Source: Calycina herbarum (Eukaryota > Ascomycota > Leotiomycetes > Helotiales > Pezizellaceae). From it: 64,000 nt of DNA. The stretch lies in NCBI GenBank assembly GCA_001414485.1, contig LLEY01000001.1:124001-188000 (forward strand), written 5' to 3'. The notes below the pieces were generated by a model. That model was not told the origin of the DNA and did no database searches. It was given only the letters and a program-made list of their open reading frames with translations. Each line of letters opens with the position of its first letter. The first letter of the stretch is position 1. Below are positions 43,454 to 55,342 of the stretch, in pieces. A program made the translations under genes and the position numbers.

Positions 43454-46312
43454 CTAGGCAGGAATATCCTCATCGTCGCTATCATCATCAGAAGATAACT
43501 CGACGACCTGTGGGGCTTGTGCTGGTGGTGCTTTCTCGGTTGTTGGCACTACATCATCTACACCAGGGGCCGAAATAGAAACACCACCCATCTCTGCGTC
43601 ACTGGCGGGAGTAGACTCTCGTGAAGCAGAGGCGACTTCTTTGCCTTTATTTTCCTCTCCTCCATCCTTCTTCTCCCGATTTTCTTGGATAGCTGCTTGA
43701 GCACTTCCGGGGGGATGGGAATGAGAGCTGCCAGGACGCGAGGCCGACGACAAATTAGAACTACTTGAATGACCATAAGGAGTTCGATATGAGGGATTGC
43801 CCGCAGGACCGAGTTGAGTCCCGTAGTTGTGAGAAGGGGGGCCGGGAGACGGGCGGGCAGCACCTTCATCTTCAGACTGACTACCACGACGGCGCTTATG
43901 GGTTGCTGCATATGTTGTTGGAGTCATTTGATTTTGTGGGGCATATCGAGTGGTTCTAGAGTCGCGGCGGACCAACACTCCAAATCCTTCAGGCGTACCC
44001 TGCTCTGACGAGCGGCGTGAACTTGACAAACGAGAGGCGGAATAACCCGGAACTGGATTTGGAGAACTGAAACCATTTGTAGCTGGAATACTAGGGCGAC
44101 TTTGATTGCTATTTGCAGTTGCAGCGTATGGGGAGCCATAATTTGGTACGGGGCTTGAAACAGTACGAACAACGTTGATGGGCGAGAAACCGGATGGAGC
44201 ACTAACAACAGTTGGAGCACTGACGATAGTGTTGATAGGTGAGAATCCAGTCGTTGGTTGGGCGATCGTATTATGCTGCTTCGAATCCTCCGATCGAAGC
44301 CTATTTGTTGAAGCCTTTGCAGCCAACTTATCCTTCTCTCTCAAACGAAGACTAACTCCATATCTCTTGCGAATTGTACTCTTCTTTGAAGCATTTCCAT
44401 TCTTCAATGAAGTCAGCCGAGTGGTTTTTTCAGGCTCAGTCAAACTCATCGCCTGTACTCTTGCTACCTCGTATCTAGCATCTTCAGCAGCCAACTCACT
44501 GTCAAGTTGAGCTTTCCTCTCTGCTGAAAGCTCAGAAGGAGATTGACGAATATCAGGATGCGGAGCCTGCTTTCTAGTGCCAGTATGCGGTGTTCCACTA
44601 CGCGGAGTGCTAGGATGGGAAACACTCTGGTTTGGAGTACTGAAAGGAATCTGTGCTGAACGAGTTGGCCGACTCGTGGAGCTATTGACGACAGGATCTG
44701 GGTTATTGGTAGGGGCGCTCGTTGATGAAGGGGGATTAGAACCGACAGCAGTTGGGGTTGGGGGTACCGGAGGAGTTGCGGTACTTGGAGTACGTAATGG
44801 AGGTCTAGGGATTGTTCCGGATCTCACATTTGCTGGCTGTGAAGATGCTACCGAGTTATTAGTTGCAAATTGGTTGTTCACTGGAGTGTACAGTGGTGGT
44901 CGTGTAATTGTATTTGATGGAAGAGGTACGACAACAGCCATTGTACCTGGGGGTGCTGGCGGCGGTCCGGAAAACGGTCCTGCATATACGGGTGGTCCAG
45001 GAGGTGTTGGTGCAGATGAAGGAACGGGGTTCAGTTGAAAGTTAGCCCGAGGAGCAGCGGTTAATGGCGTGGCGGGAGGAATATCGCATGTCTCGCAGAC
45101 TTTCTTCAGATTATGATATTCTCGTCCCTGCTTGGTCGTGAATCCTTGGAAGCAAAACTCGCAAGTCCATTTCCAGCCAGTCGCTGGAGGCTCCTTGGTA
45201 CAGACTTTCTTTAAATGGTGATAATTGAATCCAGAAACGTGGTTAAAGACTTTGTTGCAGTGGTTACAGACCATGGGTCCTCCTGGAGCAGGAAGAACTG
45301 CTTGTGGAGCGGCTGGGGGCAGTAGCTGATGTTGAACGTGGTTTGCAGGTGGTGGTGGATGGCTAGGAAGTGGTGCTTTGAAAATTGGAGGCCCTGGTCG
45401 GTTGAAGCCATTCATCGCAGGACGTGAATCCAACATGATCACATCTTCAGCAGCGTTCTGTGTATCTGGGTGTACCCATCCGTTGACCTCTATAACATCC
45501 TTCTCCGTGTACCCCAATCGACCTCCTTTCGCCAACCAACCGAGTAGCACCTTGGCATCAACTTTCGTAATTCGATCAGCACATGCTTGATCAAAGACTT
45601 CCTGATTCTCGAAAACCTGATTGATAACAGCCTCGTTCCTACCGGCAGCTTTAAGAATGTTTCCTTTGAATAAATTGCCGTCCTTTGCAATTCGTTCCAT
45701 AACCCCTCCATTGCAGTTCTTCAGAAGAGCTCGGAGTACGAAAATCACATGCATATCGTCAATGTCCTCAAACAAGAACTTTCGCCAGTTCGCATGTAGA
45801 ATCTTTCTTGCTGCCTCTGGTGATACCTCATCCACAGCTTGCTGCAACCGAGAGATCTCTTTTTCGACCTTGAGAGAGGTTGGGGCTCTCTTGGAGGGGG
45901 TCGATGTGCTAGCAATTGATGGAGTATGAAGACTCATACGAGGTTCATAAGACCCTTGGCCATTAATTCTCTTCTTGGTGATGTCTGCTGGTTTGGCCGA
46001 ATCTGAACTTTCTCCGTTCTTTCTCTCGTTTTCCGGTGTCGATGATTTAATTTCCCGAGTGCCATTTGGTACGTTTGATTTTTCTGGTCCATTTGATTCT
46101 TCCTTTTCACTTAATCCTCCCTTTCCGTTCGTTCCGTTCGTTCCATTGGTTTCGTTCGCGGTCACTGCGGTCGCAGGAGTTTCGCTGTCGATGATCATGT
46201 GATCGGATTCTTCAGCATTTTCACGTGATGGTGAAGTCTGGCCATTTGGCGTCGCGATCTCCCCGTCGGTCGCGTCACCAGCGCCCGCATTCTCCATTTC
46301 GTGATCAGACAT
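43454..46312 (-). CDS. Large disordered protein with paired CxxC...H zinc fingers
   Basis: Single exon, 952 aa from ATG 46312 (MSDHEMENAGAGDATDGEIA). The longer frame to 46468 begins at a TTG and is not preferred. A Ser/Thr/Asn-rich N-terminus is followed by a folded helical region (about residues 150-290, with AARKILHANWRKFLFEDIDD and VDAKVLLGWLAKGGRLGYTE). Then come two related zinc-finger-like units, CNHCNKVFNHVSGFNYHHLKK and CEFCFQGFTTKQGREYHNLKK (about residues 345-405). A very long Pro/Ser/Thr-rich region follows, with a basic coiled segment near KKSTIRKRYGVSLRLREKDK. The acidic C-terminus VVELSSDDDSDDEDIPA resembles SUMO-interacting motifs. It is probably nuclear; role unknown. Confidence 0.8.
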   Translation of the reverse strand: MSDHEMENAGAGDATDGEIATPNGQTSPSRENAEESDHMIIDSETPATAVTANETNGTNGTNGKGGLSEKEESNGPEKSNVPNGTREIKSSTPENERKNGESSDSAKPADITKKRINGQGSYEPRMSLHTPSIASTSTPSKRAPTSLKVEKEISRLQQAVDEVSPEAARKILHANWRKFLFEDIDDMHVIFVLRALLKNCNGGVMERIAKDGNLFKGNILKAAGRNEAVINQVFENQEVFDQACADRITKVDAKVLLGWLAKGGRLGYTEKDVIEVNGWVHPDTQNAAEDVIMLDSRPAMNGFNRPGPPIFKAPLPSHPPPPANHVQHQLLPPAAPQAVLPAPGGPMVCNHCNKVFNHVSGFNYHHLKKVCTKEPPATGWKWTCEFCFQGFTTKQGREYHNLKKVCETCDIPPATPLTAAPRANFQLNPVPSSAPTPPGPPVYAGPFSGPPPAPPGTMAVVVPLPSNTITRPPLYTPVNNQFATNNSVASSQPANVRSGTIPRPPLRTPSTATPPVPPTPTAVGSNPPSSTSAPTNNPDPVVNSSTSRPTRSAQIPFSTPNQSVSHPSTPRSGTPHTGTRKQAPHPDIRQSPSELSAERKAQLDSELAAEDARYEVARVQAMSLTEPEKTTRLTSLKNGNASKKSTIRKRYGVSLRLREKDKLAAKASTNRLRSEDSKQHNTIAQPTTGFSPINTIVSAPTVVSAPSGFSPINVVRTVSSPVPNYGSPYAATANSNQSRPSIPATNGFSSPNPVPGYSASRLSSSRRSSEQGTPEGFGVLVRRDSRTTRYAPQNQMTPTTYAATHKRRRGSQSEDEGAARPSPGPPSHNYGTQLGPAGNPSYRTPYGHSSSSNLSSASRPGSSHSHPPGSAQAAIQENREKKDGGEENKGKEVASASRESTPASDAEMGGVSISAPGVDDVVPTTEKAPPAQAPQVVELSSDDDSDDEDIPA

Positions 46313-49300
46313 CCTGCTTGCGCCGTGACGACACTTGGCAAATCCGATGAATTGATGAAAAAGGATGATTCTGGTCGCGATAAAAAAGGGTAGAGATGAA
46401 TGAAGAGGTTCAGTCTCAAAAGGCGTGCGAGGGTGAAACCTGTTCGATAAAAAAATAATGTTAGTCAATTAATTCGAACAATAATCAAATGCCGATGCAT
46501 CGCATCAATCCCAATATATAAGCGTGCGCGCATCTCGAAAAGGAAAAAAAGAGGCAGTCGCATACTTGATCGCGCATCAATTCATGACTCGGCACGTCGT
46601 AGCTATATGTGCAGTGCAGAGGGCAGGTGCAGAGGTGCAGCGTTGACGAATGGTACGCGTTGCTGCAGATGGTGAAAGTGTGAGTGCTCGAGGGGGGTAA
46701 GTGTATTTAAAGAAGAGAGAAGAGGGAGGGCACAGGGATATATAGAGTGTTAATAAGAACTAGCTTATAAAAGTCAAACGGCGCTAGCGAGCGAGACAGT
46801 TTAATGCGCTAAGAATAGCATTATGCCTGCTTAGGCAATAAACCCTTGGCGGGCCTTTTGTGAAAGGTGCGTTTGACAAGAAATATGAAGCGAGATGAGA
46901 GAGTGAGCAATAGTATGGATCCAATCAACCGCCCTTGATCGCTCTGCAGTTGCATAAAAAGCACGCTAAGCAGGCATATGAAAGTGGCGATTTCCATTGC
47001 CTCTCGCGGCCCGATGATTGGGTCAGGTGACAAAGAGTGAAGCTCGGTAAAAGGTAATTGCGAGATTCATCGCGTATGTGGCCCGCTAGCGTAAAGGCTG
47101 AAATTGGAATCCAACGCGACAAATGAAAGTTGCACAAAATCCATGGCGAACTCCGTACCCCCGAAAAGGCAGAAAACGTATCCCACAAGAGCGGCCAACG
47201 CTTTCCAGTAATAGAAGAAAAGTATGGCTTACCTTTAAAGGGATGAGATGCCTGCAAGGGCCACCAAGGGCGAGGTCGATGTTCGAGGGTGAGTGTTGAC
47301 AGGGCAGACGCAACCCTTGGTATGAGTTCTAGGAGAAAGAAGGTTAGCGAATTCAATTCGTGATATGGAGGACGCGAAAGTACCTTCGATTAAGATGCGA
47401 ATCAACAACTCGAGTCAAAGGAAGGGTCAATCGCGTTGAGTAAGGTGTTGTAAAGGTTCAAGGGAAAAGTCAAAGCGTAAGAGTGAAAAGTATCCAAGTT
47501 TTAGCGTCTCGACGCTAGCCAGTTTCGGATAAGAGAGACCCACTTTATGGCTCGGTGACTCGGCCACTTGAAAGATCGCTTAGCTTGAAAGAAGCTTTGA
47601 CTTGCGCTTATATAAGCGATTATAACAAATCATTACTTCTAGAAATAGAGCAACTTTTATTTTACTGATAAGGAGCTTGAAGACTATTCAACGTTGGGAA
47701 ACCCGTTTTGAGTAATGTGGAAGGGCGACTAGTTATGTATAGGTGGTCTAGTGCTTCCAAGAGATATGTAGCAACAGTTGGTGCTGAAGCTACAGTGAAT
47801 TTATAGAAATTAACTATTGGAACCAACAAGAGATTACTTAATAGAGCTAAACAAGATACCTCGATATCTTGATTGTTTACATTCAACAGTGAATTAGGCG
47901 AAATGGCGAATAGTTACAAATGCAAGCGAATGAAATCTTTAGAACCAAGTTCCTCAATGAAGAGGTACATTACATTAAATTGAAGACAACAAAGAAGCTT
48001 ACTTCGCCCCACTTGGTGTATCAAATTAAGCAGATGCATGCTAATATTTCATGGTGTTGGTTGGTTGGGGAATTTGAGAGTCTTTGGTATGTTGGATGAC
48101 ATATACGTTGGTTGGCAAAACATTTTGAACAAAGACAACTGGGAAAAGCTTCTCAGAACTCCAGAAGTACACTCGTCAACTAGAATAAAAGCCATCATTT
48201 TTCCTGAAGGGATTTAGGAGAAGAATACGAGGTGAGAGGTGAGAACTTACGAGAACCTCTCGCTTAAGTAAACATCGCCCCCTCCACCAACCATGACATC
48301 AGATTCCCTCTTCCGCCCACTCAATTTTGAAGATAAGTCAGAGAATACCAAACGGGGGTTTTTATTGCATGTCTGACCATGGACTCGACCCAGTAAGAAG
48401 TTCGGCCATTACTCTTCGGCACCCTTTATCCTATTGTACGAGATCTTTTTGGAGAATCGTAATCATTGGGCGAGAAGATTTAAAACAACAATTAAATCGA
48501 GTCTGTAAATCTACTAAGCCTTCTCGAACAATGATTTTCGGGCAATGTTTGATACGAGGGGTGAGAGCAAAGACCGGGTGTCTTACTTCTGCATCTGGGA
48601 TAAAAACACTTGTCAACATCCTTATAGAGGTCAAAACAACATTTAAATCCATGAAAGCCTCACAAGCACCCATATAAACACAGAGTGAGTTTTGGATTCA
48701 TTTTCAAAATAGTCTAAATAACGGGTGGTCTCACCTTATCTTTGAAGCCACATATGAACCTCCAGCCAGTGGAGAACGAAAGTCGGACTTTGCACTTTAC
48801 AAAATTGACCCCAAAGCGCCAAAATAAGCAATCACTGAATTACGACCTATAGAACAGATCGTTCCAAATTTCGTCTTTGTGAGTAATTATTAGTTGGCCT
48901 CTCACATGTGCGTTTGTAATATCCTCAATCTCACGTGAGATACCGGGGGATTGATTTCGTGATTTGTTTTCCTTTAGGATCCCGCATCACAACAACATGC
49001 TTTTTTACCGCCTGCAATACTAATTCCCCAAGATTAATACGAGAGAAGAGCCTTTTCGTTGCATTGTTGTAGTTCTGAGATATCTTCTTTCGGGAGATAA
49101 AAACCTTGTCAGACCACCTGCATGTATTTTTAGGTGTTGACACGTCAGCACTTGTTGTAATAGCCTCGGAGTTATGCTGATTGACACACTAATTTTCACG
49201 AGTCTTACCAGGCTATTGAACCCCATTAAGTATACGTAATCTTCTCTCGTAGCTCTTTACACTCTTTACCAAGTTATCGACTTTCGGTTCCCTTTTAACC

Positions 49301-49482
49301 ACTTGTATGAATCCACTTGCGACCTAAAAGTCGAGAATCTATAATTATTGAAACTTCATATGGGATGAAGACTATTTGGATGCCCATGTGAGGATTTGAA
49401 GGGAAGGTGAATAATGAAGTTATTTCCTAACTTGTTTAAGAACGAAGAAGGATGTGGGAGGGGATGAATACCTAGAGGGTGG
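46313..49482. other. Gene-poor region
   Basis: 46.3-47.6 kb is the upstream region of the 952-aa gene and carries only unsupported short frames. 47.6-49.5 kb is A+T-rich, with frequent stops in all frames and no recognisable protein. It looks like decayed repeats. Confidence 0.4.
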
Positions 49483-49720
49483 CTCGCGATGGACATTAAA
49501 GGTGACAGTAAATACATCCGGTTCGCACCTGCCGTACATACCTAGCTCTTGTTGTTCCGGCTTTTTGGAGTAATTCAAGCCTCAAGGTAATTATTTTAAA
49601 TACCTGGAACAATTTAAAATATTGCCCTATGTTTTTAGAACAATCAACTTCACTTGTCTCAAAGTATCTAGTAATTGAGGTTAGAACTTACTGCTACTTT
49701 TAATGTTCACAGCGTGTATT
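49483..49720. mobile_element. MITE-like element, copy A
   Basis: The left end CATTAAAGGTGACAGTAAAT and the reverse complement of the right end CATTAAAAGTAGCAGTAAGT are inverted repeats. The first about 70 bp align with the element at 51549 (shared CAGTAAATAC.TC.GGTTCG and ACCTGCC). Differences are largely transitions, as expected after RIP. Confidence 0.6.
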
Positions 49721-50436
49721 TTTAAGGCAGTCAATGTACCTTCTTGAAAGCTATACTAAAACGAATATATTTGAACTTCTCTCCATTTCTTGTCGACGTT
49801 CACTACTTACAGCAAACAACTTTTTTGCTGTACTTGCGAAATACCTCGCTCGAAAGATAGGAGGATGTGAAAATACGGTTATTGAAGTCCGCGATGAAGA
49901 ACCCGGCAGCACATTCTCGTAAAGATTCGACAATGCAAATTCTTTCGACGGTGCATAAAACTGGATTTTCAGGTGCTTGCTTCCAATCTATGGTTTTAGT
50001 TTAGTCTGTTGCTCGAGCTGCTTGAATTGTTAGTTTGCCTGTGTAAATTGCCGTATCCTTACCACCTTAGCTGAACATTAAATCACCAGATCATCCAAGT
50101 CATTCCATCTTCCGCACACCGTACTAACATTATCGTGTATGTTTAATTTGGACTTTAAATAGAGATACTTATGCTCTTTTGAAGAAATAAATTCACGGCA
50201 GTCACTGTAACTTTTGAGTGACGCGAAAGTCAACACACGGAAGAGGCATCAAGCCTTAACATCTACTTATACATGCCTATATGAACTACCGTATTGACAA
50301 AACTGCCGTCTAAATCCCAAACTCAATTCTCACCGACATATACTCATAACTCAACACACTTTATAGTAAGCTCGTTTTGATGTTCTATGAGGTTTTGTCC
50401 TCATCAGAAAATAATTGACTCAACAATTGACCCTGG

Positions 50437-50679
50437 ACCACCAGGGGGTGTCAGAATTCGCTGGACAGGCTCTTAACCACACCCAAAAAACGACTTTTTC
50501 TATATCGCTTGAATACATAACACAACTTAGAAAATCAAAACCAAGCTACAGAGTTGATAATAACTACTTGATCTCCATCGTTATCTAGTTTTTATTTCGG
50601 CAGCCGATGTTGTTGGGGTTAGTACCATAATTTTTGGTGGTAAACTACCTGTCCAGCGAATTCTGACACCCCCTGGTGG
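50437..50679. mobile_element. Small element with perfect 32-bp inverted repeats
   Basis: The left arm 50437-50468 begins CCACCAGGGGGTGTCAGAAT. The right arm 50648-50679 is its exact reverse complement. The 243-bp element has a 179-bp A+T-rich interior without an ORF. A CAGGG-type terminus recalls hAT elements, but I see no clean 8-bp target duplication. Confidence 0.7.
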
Positions 50680-51548
50680 ACTGTTATTCATCGAGAGAGC
50701 GGTGAATTTGAAGCAAATTAGCTGAGGGAAGGTGGGAAACTTCAAAGTCGTATTCACAGTCGTTAAAATCTTCAGGAAAGATTCTACCTGCAAGTTCTAG
50801 TAAACATTCGATAATAAACATCCTTTCGACAATGTGGTTTCGCTTTGCCTATGACTAGATAGTTTAGTATGATCACAACCATGAGCTGGATTTCTGATAT
50901 GTAAGTTTGTATCACAGCTTTGCTATATTCTTACTTTCTGAGCGAATGAGTAAGACACTGGCAATATAGTGGAAGTATAAATGTCTGGCTCCCTGCTGAA
51001 TATCGTTTCTGAATCAGCAACGGGTTATTATACATGGAATACTATCTCGTGGATCTCGGCTGCTATTTCGTTTGAACACTAAGGCTTTGTGGAATAAAAA
51101 TCTTGATCTTGTACGCATTTCTCGTATTTAAGTCTTGTAGGCAAGACATCGGACCAGTTTGTTTTTATTTCGGGTGCCAGTACTAGATTATAATCCCTAT
51201 TCAATGACCTATTTATGTAGCTCAAACCAAGCATAGAAGATCCTGCTTTCAGACCTAACGATTCTTCATTGTTTGTTTCGTTTCTATTGCTCTCTTCGTG
51301 ATGGACTGATGGTGATGGATCCTGAAAGGGGAAATTCATAGCATCGGTAAGCTTGGTTGGGTTCTGATATCTCTATTACTCTTGAATGAAGATACCCTGG
51401 CTGTCTCGATGACTCACCTTGTCGTTTTTATTATTGTGAAAAGGAGTTATGATTCAAGACGAGGATTGTTTATCGTTCACGGACTCAAATATGTTGAAAT
51501 GATAGTCAGCATGCCCTTGTAACTTAGATCAAAGCAATAACTATCCCG

Positions 51549-51785
51549 TCTCGCGGTAGACAATAAAAGCGGCAGTAAATACTTCAGGTTCGTACCTGCC
51601 TACCTAGCTCATTGTCCTAACCTTCTAGGGTAATGCAAGGCAATTAACTTAAATACTTGAGACAAGTGAATATTTACCTACATGGCTTGGACAATGAATT
51701 TCGATTATCGCAAAGTATTTGGGTAATATCTAAAAAGTGTGCCACAACGAGTTATTCACTGCCGCTTTTCTGGTCTACTGCGAGC
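51549..51785. mobile_element. MITE-like element, copy B
   Basis: The left end reads CTCGCGGTAGACAATAAAAG then CGGCAGTAAATAC. The reverse complement of the right end reads CTCGCAGTAGACCAGAAAAG then CGGCAGTGAATAAC. The inverted repeats are about 30 bp and the interior is A+T-rich without an ORF. It shares termini with the elements at 31303 and 49483. Confidence 0.65.
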
Positions 51786-53538
51786 CCGTACGGACTGAGG
51801 GTTTATTCCAAGAGTTCGTAAATTTTTTGTTGAATTTGGGTCGGTAGTTATTGAGTTTTGACTAGAAATAATCATGAAAATCCTGATGCGTGCATTCTGG
51901 CTTTCTGGGGTACCTTTTCTTTCTACTACAGCTTCCTTTCTTTCAATCTCCCGTTTACTTAATTAATCATTATGCTTGCCAATGATAAACAGATCGCCGC
52001 AAAGACCCAGGTCCCACTCCGAATACAGCGGCTTAGTGAAGGAAAATACCGATAGGTTCCCCCGAATAGCTTGATCGTGGCTGAAGCCGTTTCCAAGAAA
52101 CCAAATTGTAGGTCACGAAGAAACTAGCATTTTTTGAGAGTACGGAGTACATGCCGTCACTTATAAATTTGCTGTCGAATTTCCCACGGAATTCAATATA
52201 CAGCATTCCGTTGACTAGTCAACTAATACAAAGATACCCTGTCGATGTAAAAACTCCATTTTCTCGGCAAATAGCTTGATTTACTTCATTCTTTGAATTA
52301 TTAGTATTGCGCCAGCATGCCACTCTTCAGGTGTGGTTTCATTTCTAGCTGTCTGCCTATATGACTGTCGAGGTAATTTTGGATTGATTCATCATTCTCT
52401 CTATCAAACCTGCAACATAAGATATAAGTAGACATCCAACAGTGTTTAATAACTAAGCAGCCAGGAAATCGACTGCCATTGCTTAAAGAGACCTTGTCAA
52501 TACATCCAGATCACTCGGGAAAGGGGCCAAAAAACCCCGGATATCTAGAGACTGTTTATCTAAGCAACGAGCCACGTCATATTATGTTTCATCAATATCA
52601 ATCTCCCTCCAGCACACAAACTCATCTCTTCCCGGTGAAGGAAAAGAGCGCCGCACATTGAGATTAGCCAACGTTGTGGAATCCCCCGAAGCTCCAAATG
52701 ATGCATTGATAACCACTGGTCTATCTGGTCAATAGGAAGTCACATTTCAAATGCCAGAAAACGAGGAAATCGACAACAACAGAAGGTTCGACAGTAAGTA
52801 AGTTCTCACTCGCACGAGTAAGAGAAAGTGACTTGTCCAAACAAAACTTCGGACTTTCCATTCTCACTGCTTTGTAACTGAATATAGACATATTAGGAAG
52901 GTGGCATGTGAGCCATAAGTAACAGGCACAGCGTGGCGGTGAGGTGACTGGGAAGTGGATGATTGGTGTGTGGAAGTGGAAGAAATCTGGAAGAGATGGG
53001 GAGGTGCAGCGGAGGGGGAGCGGAGCAGGGAAAAGTAAAGGCTAGGCAACACAATATATCTTATAAATCATAGAGATTCTCTGTCCTTTTTAATATGGTT
53101 TGAACAAAAAGGCACGTTAAATTGCAATATGGGAATTGTTTTGGTACTAGCCAAGCTTCTCCATTTTGGAGTTTTATGGATCTTGAAAAGGAGCCTGTAC
53201 AAAAGACGGAAGGAAAATGTAATCTTTCATGAGAGGGAAACAGATATTCAACTCCTCGAGGCAAAAGAAAATAGTGGAAAGGAAGAGTAATAACTGCCTC
53301 TGCCTTGAAATTCCCATCACGGGATATCCCGTAATCAACGCCGAAGCATAGAAGAAACATATACGAATGAAGATCTTGTATAAAACAAGACGAGAAAAAC
53401 AGACACCGAAGAAAAAAAACGAAATATTAAATGTGGTTTTTTCATTATGTCCCATTTTCCAAACATAAATATGCAACCCTAGTGAAACGTGACCTCATAA
53501 ATCATGAATATCAGTTCTCAATTTACTCAATGCTTAGT

Positions 53539-53889
53539 CTATTGGTGATTTACATGAGAAACAGTTCCATCTTCCTTCAAGTGAATGTTCAATCTGGTTG
53601 AGTCAGCATGATACCCATCTGCATATTCAACAAAAGGTGCTTACCTCTCTGGGTTGAAATCCTTGGTGACGATAGATCCCTTCTGGATGATGCGAGTCTC
53701 CTTTGGAAGTTCTGCCTTGGCGAAGGTCTGTAAAGTGTAAGATTCTAAAGATTCTACTCGGGAAATTCATGAGGGACGACGTACAATGGAATCAGAGGTA
53801 TCTCCAAGCTTCTTGCCAACTAGCTTGTTGCTCCATTGCTCGGTTTTGTCGCCACCCTCCGATGTGATTCCTGGAACGACGAGAGGCAT
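53539..53889 (-). CDS. Peptidase inhibitor I78 family protein
   Basis: Small potato-inhibitor-like protein predicted to block serine peptidases. Three exons: complement(53727 downstream part 53645-53727, 53785-53889, 53539-53593), that is 53889-53785, 53727-53645, 53593-53539 in reading order; 80 aa. The protein reads MPLVVPGITSEGGDKTEQWS, LVGKKLGDTSDSI, LPKETRIIQKGSIVTKDFNP, then ERLNIHLKEDGTV. This is the full I78 pattern (LVGxxxG..., R(V/I)...PGS/KGS, D(F/Y)xPxRLN(V/I)xxDxxGxV). There is no signal peptide, so a cytosolic role is likely. Introns of 57 and 51 bp keep the frame. The last intron splits an Arg codon. Confidence 0.88.
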
Positions 53890-55342
53890 GTTGAAGGTTG
53901 TTTTGGTAGTTGTAAAGGGTTTGTAAAGGTGTTGTAAAGTGATTGTATTGGTATCGAAGTGCTGTTCTGTTGATGAGTGATGGTATGATGTTTTTGTAGA
54001 AAGACATGCAATGTGTAGAGGGGTGAGGCCTAAACAGGTTGGCGGGGGATGACGTATTGTAGCACGTGATTGAACGTCCTTCCTTATTCACGCATTTTCT
54101 GAAATTTTTGGCATTTTTACTCCGTATCCCCGTATTCAGCATTTATTTGTTCAACTTCTCACACCACTCATAATTTTTCGATGTTGGACACGATTTTCGT
54201 GATTCGGTAGAAGTTCTAGGCCTAGATCTAGATCTCGTTCCGAAAATGGGATCTGTTGGGGTTGCAGTGCTGATCCCATCACCCTATCTAAATCTCCTCC
54301 AGTCGCCTTCGCTTTCCCGTCAATCTAGTCAGAATTTAGTCAGCTCTCAAACTAGAAAACATTTCGATAACTTTAATTTGACTTGGAATTCACAAGAAAA
54401 GCTTCGACCCAAGGGATAACTGTTGTTGACTCACTGGACTCGATATTTATATAATTCATGTCTCGCTAAGCGGCGTGAGCATACCTAGTCATCACGGAAG
54501 CTCGAGCTTTTCCCTTCACAATCGCCTGGTTCTGCCCAGCACATTTGGGGTGATAGGTGGACGGGTTACATTCGTACAGTGTTCCAGTCATGTCAGCAGC
54601 TTCATGTCAGCAGCTTCATGCCAGCTTTTAACGAAGTGGTTCCCTAATGAACTCGACCAAGTGGTCCCATCCCCTTCTCCAGATTGCTGGTTCGTTGGCG
54701 ATGATTTTGCGACGAGTTGGTGGTTGGCTGAGTCGTTCTCAGCCCAAATTTCCAGCAACGCTTGTGCAGCTCCTGCCAAGGGGTCCAAGGGTTTCGTACG
54801 CATGTGGAGAAAGAAAGTCAACAACTTCATTCTTTTTCATCACCCTATTCGTCGTCAATGGCGTGGCTTTCAAAACTTCTAAATTCAATTGAAGATCTCT
54901 TGCACCCGTCGCCCCTTTCCACAGCATCAGCAAACATCCAAATGCCACAACTGTTGCAACAATTGCAGGAAATGTGCAACAATGGCCCAGGCTGACATTT
55001 TGGTGATCGAACGGGGCTAACGTTGCGCCCCGCAAAGTCCAAGTTCGCGCAAGTTCACCCTATCAGAGATGGGAGTGAGGCTGGGGGACCCCCTTTTCCC
55101 CTTAGTGCTTGTCCCTTTTGGTCTGATGAGCTTCGCCTCTGAGTTTTAAAATAAGCCGGCATGGGGCTGAAGGACTAAAGGATGATTTATATTTGTCTCC
55201 TGGGCGCCCAACTCCGTGGTCTCCTTTTTGTTCGTTTTTTGGTCAATTCACTGCTTCACGATTAATTTCCAGTTCTCACGAGGTCCTTTTCCTGCCGAGT
55301 CACTCCCGTCGTGCCTCCTCACCTTCTCAAACTACAAACAAC
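53890..55342. other. Intergenic, no gene seen
   Basis: Upstream region of two divergent genes. Contains a doubled GTCAGCAGCTTCAT at about 54590-54620. Overlapping frames at 54475-55035 occur on both strands without family features. Confidence 0.4.

Larger units (their letters stand above)
49721..53538. other. Gene-poor, repeat-derived region
   Basis: A+T-rich, with many short frames and none supported. It contains two inverted-repeat elements (50437-50679 and 51549-51785). It also holds a diverged direct repeat: around 49917 (AAAGATTCGACAATGC...CTTTCGACGGTG) and 50801 (AACATTCGATAATAAAC...CTTTCGACAATG). Confidence 0.45.

Noticed and set aside
54475..55035. Overlapping frames in the upstream region of the Cys-rich membrane protein
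   Set aside because: They occur on both strands, contain no motif and include a duplicated GTCAGCAGCTTCAT that breaks homology-like patterns.
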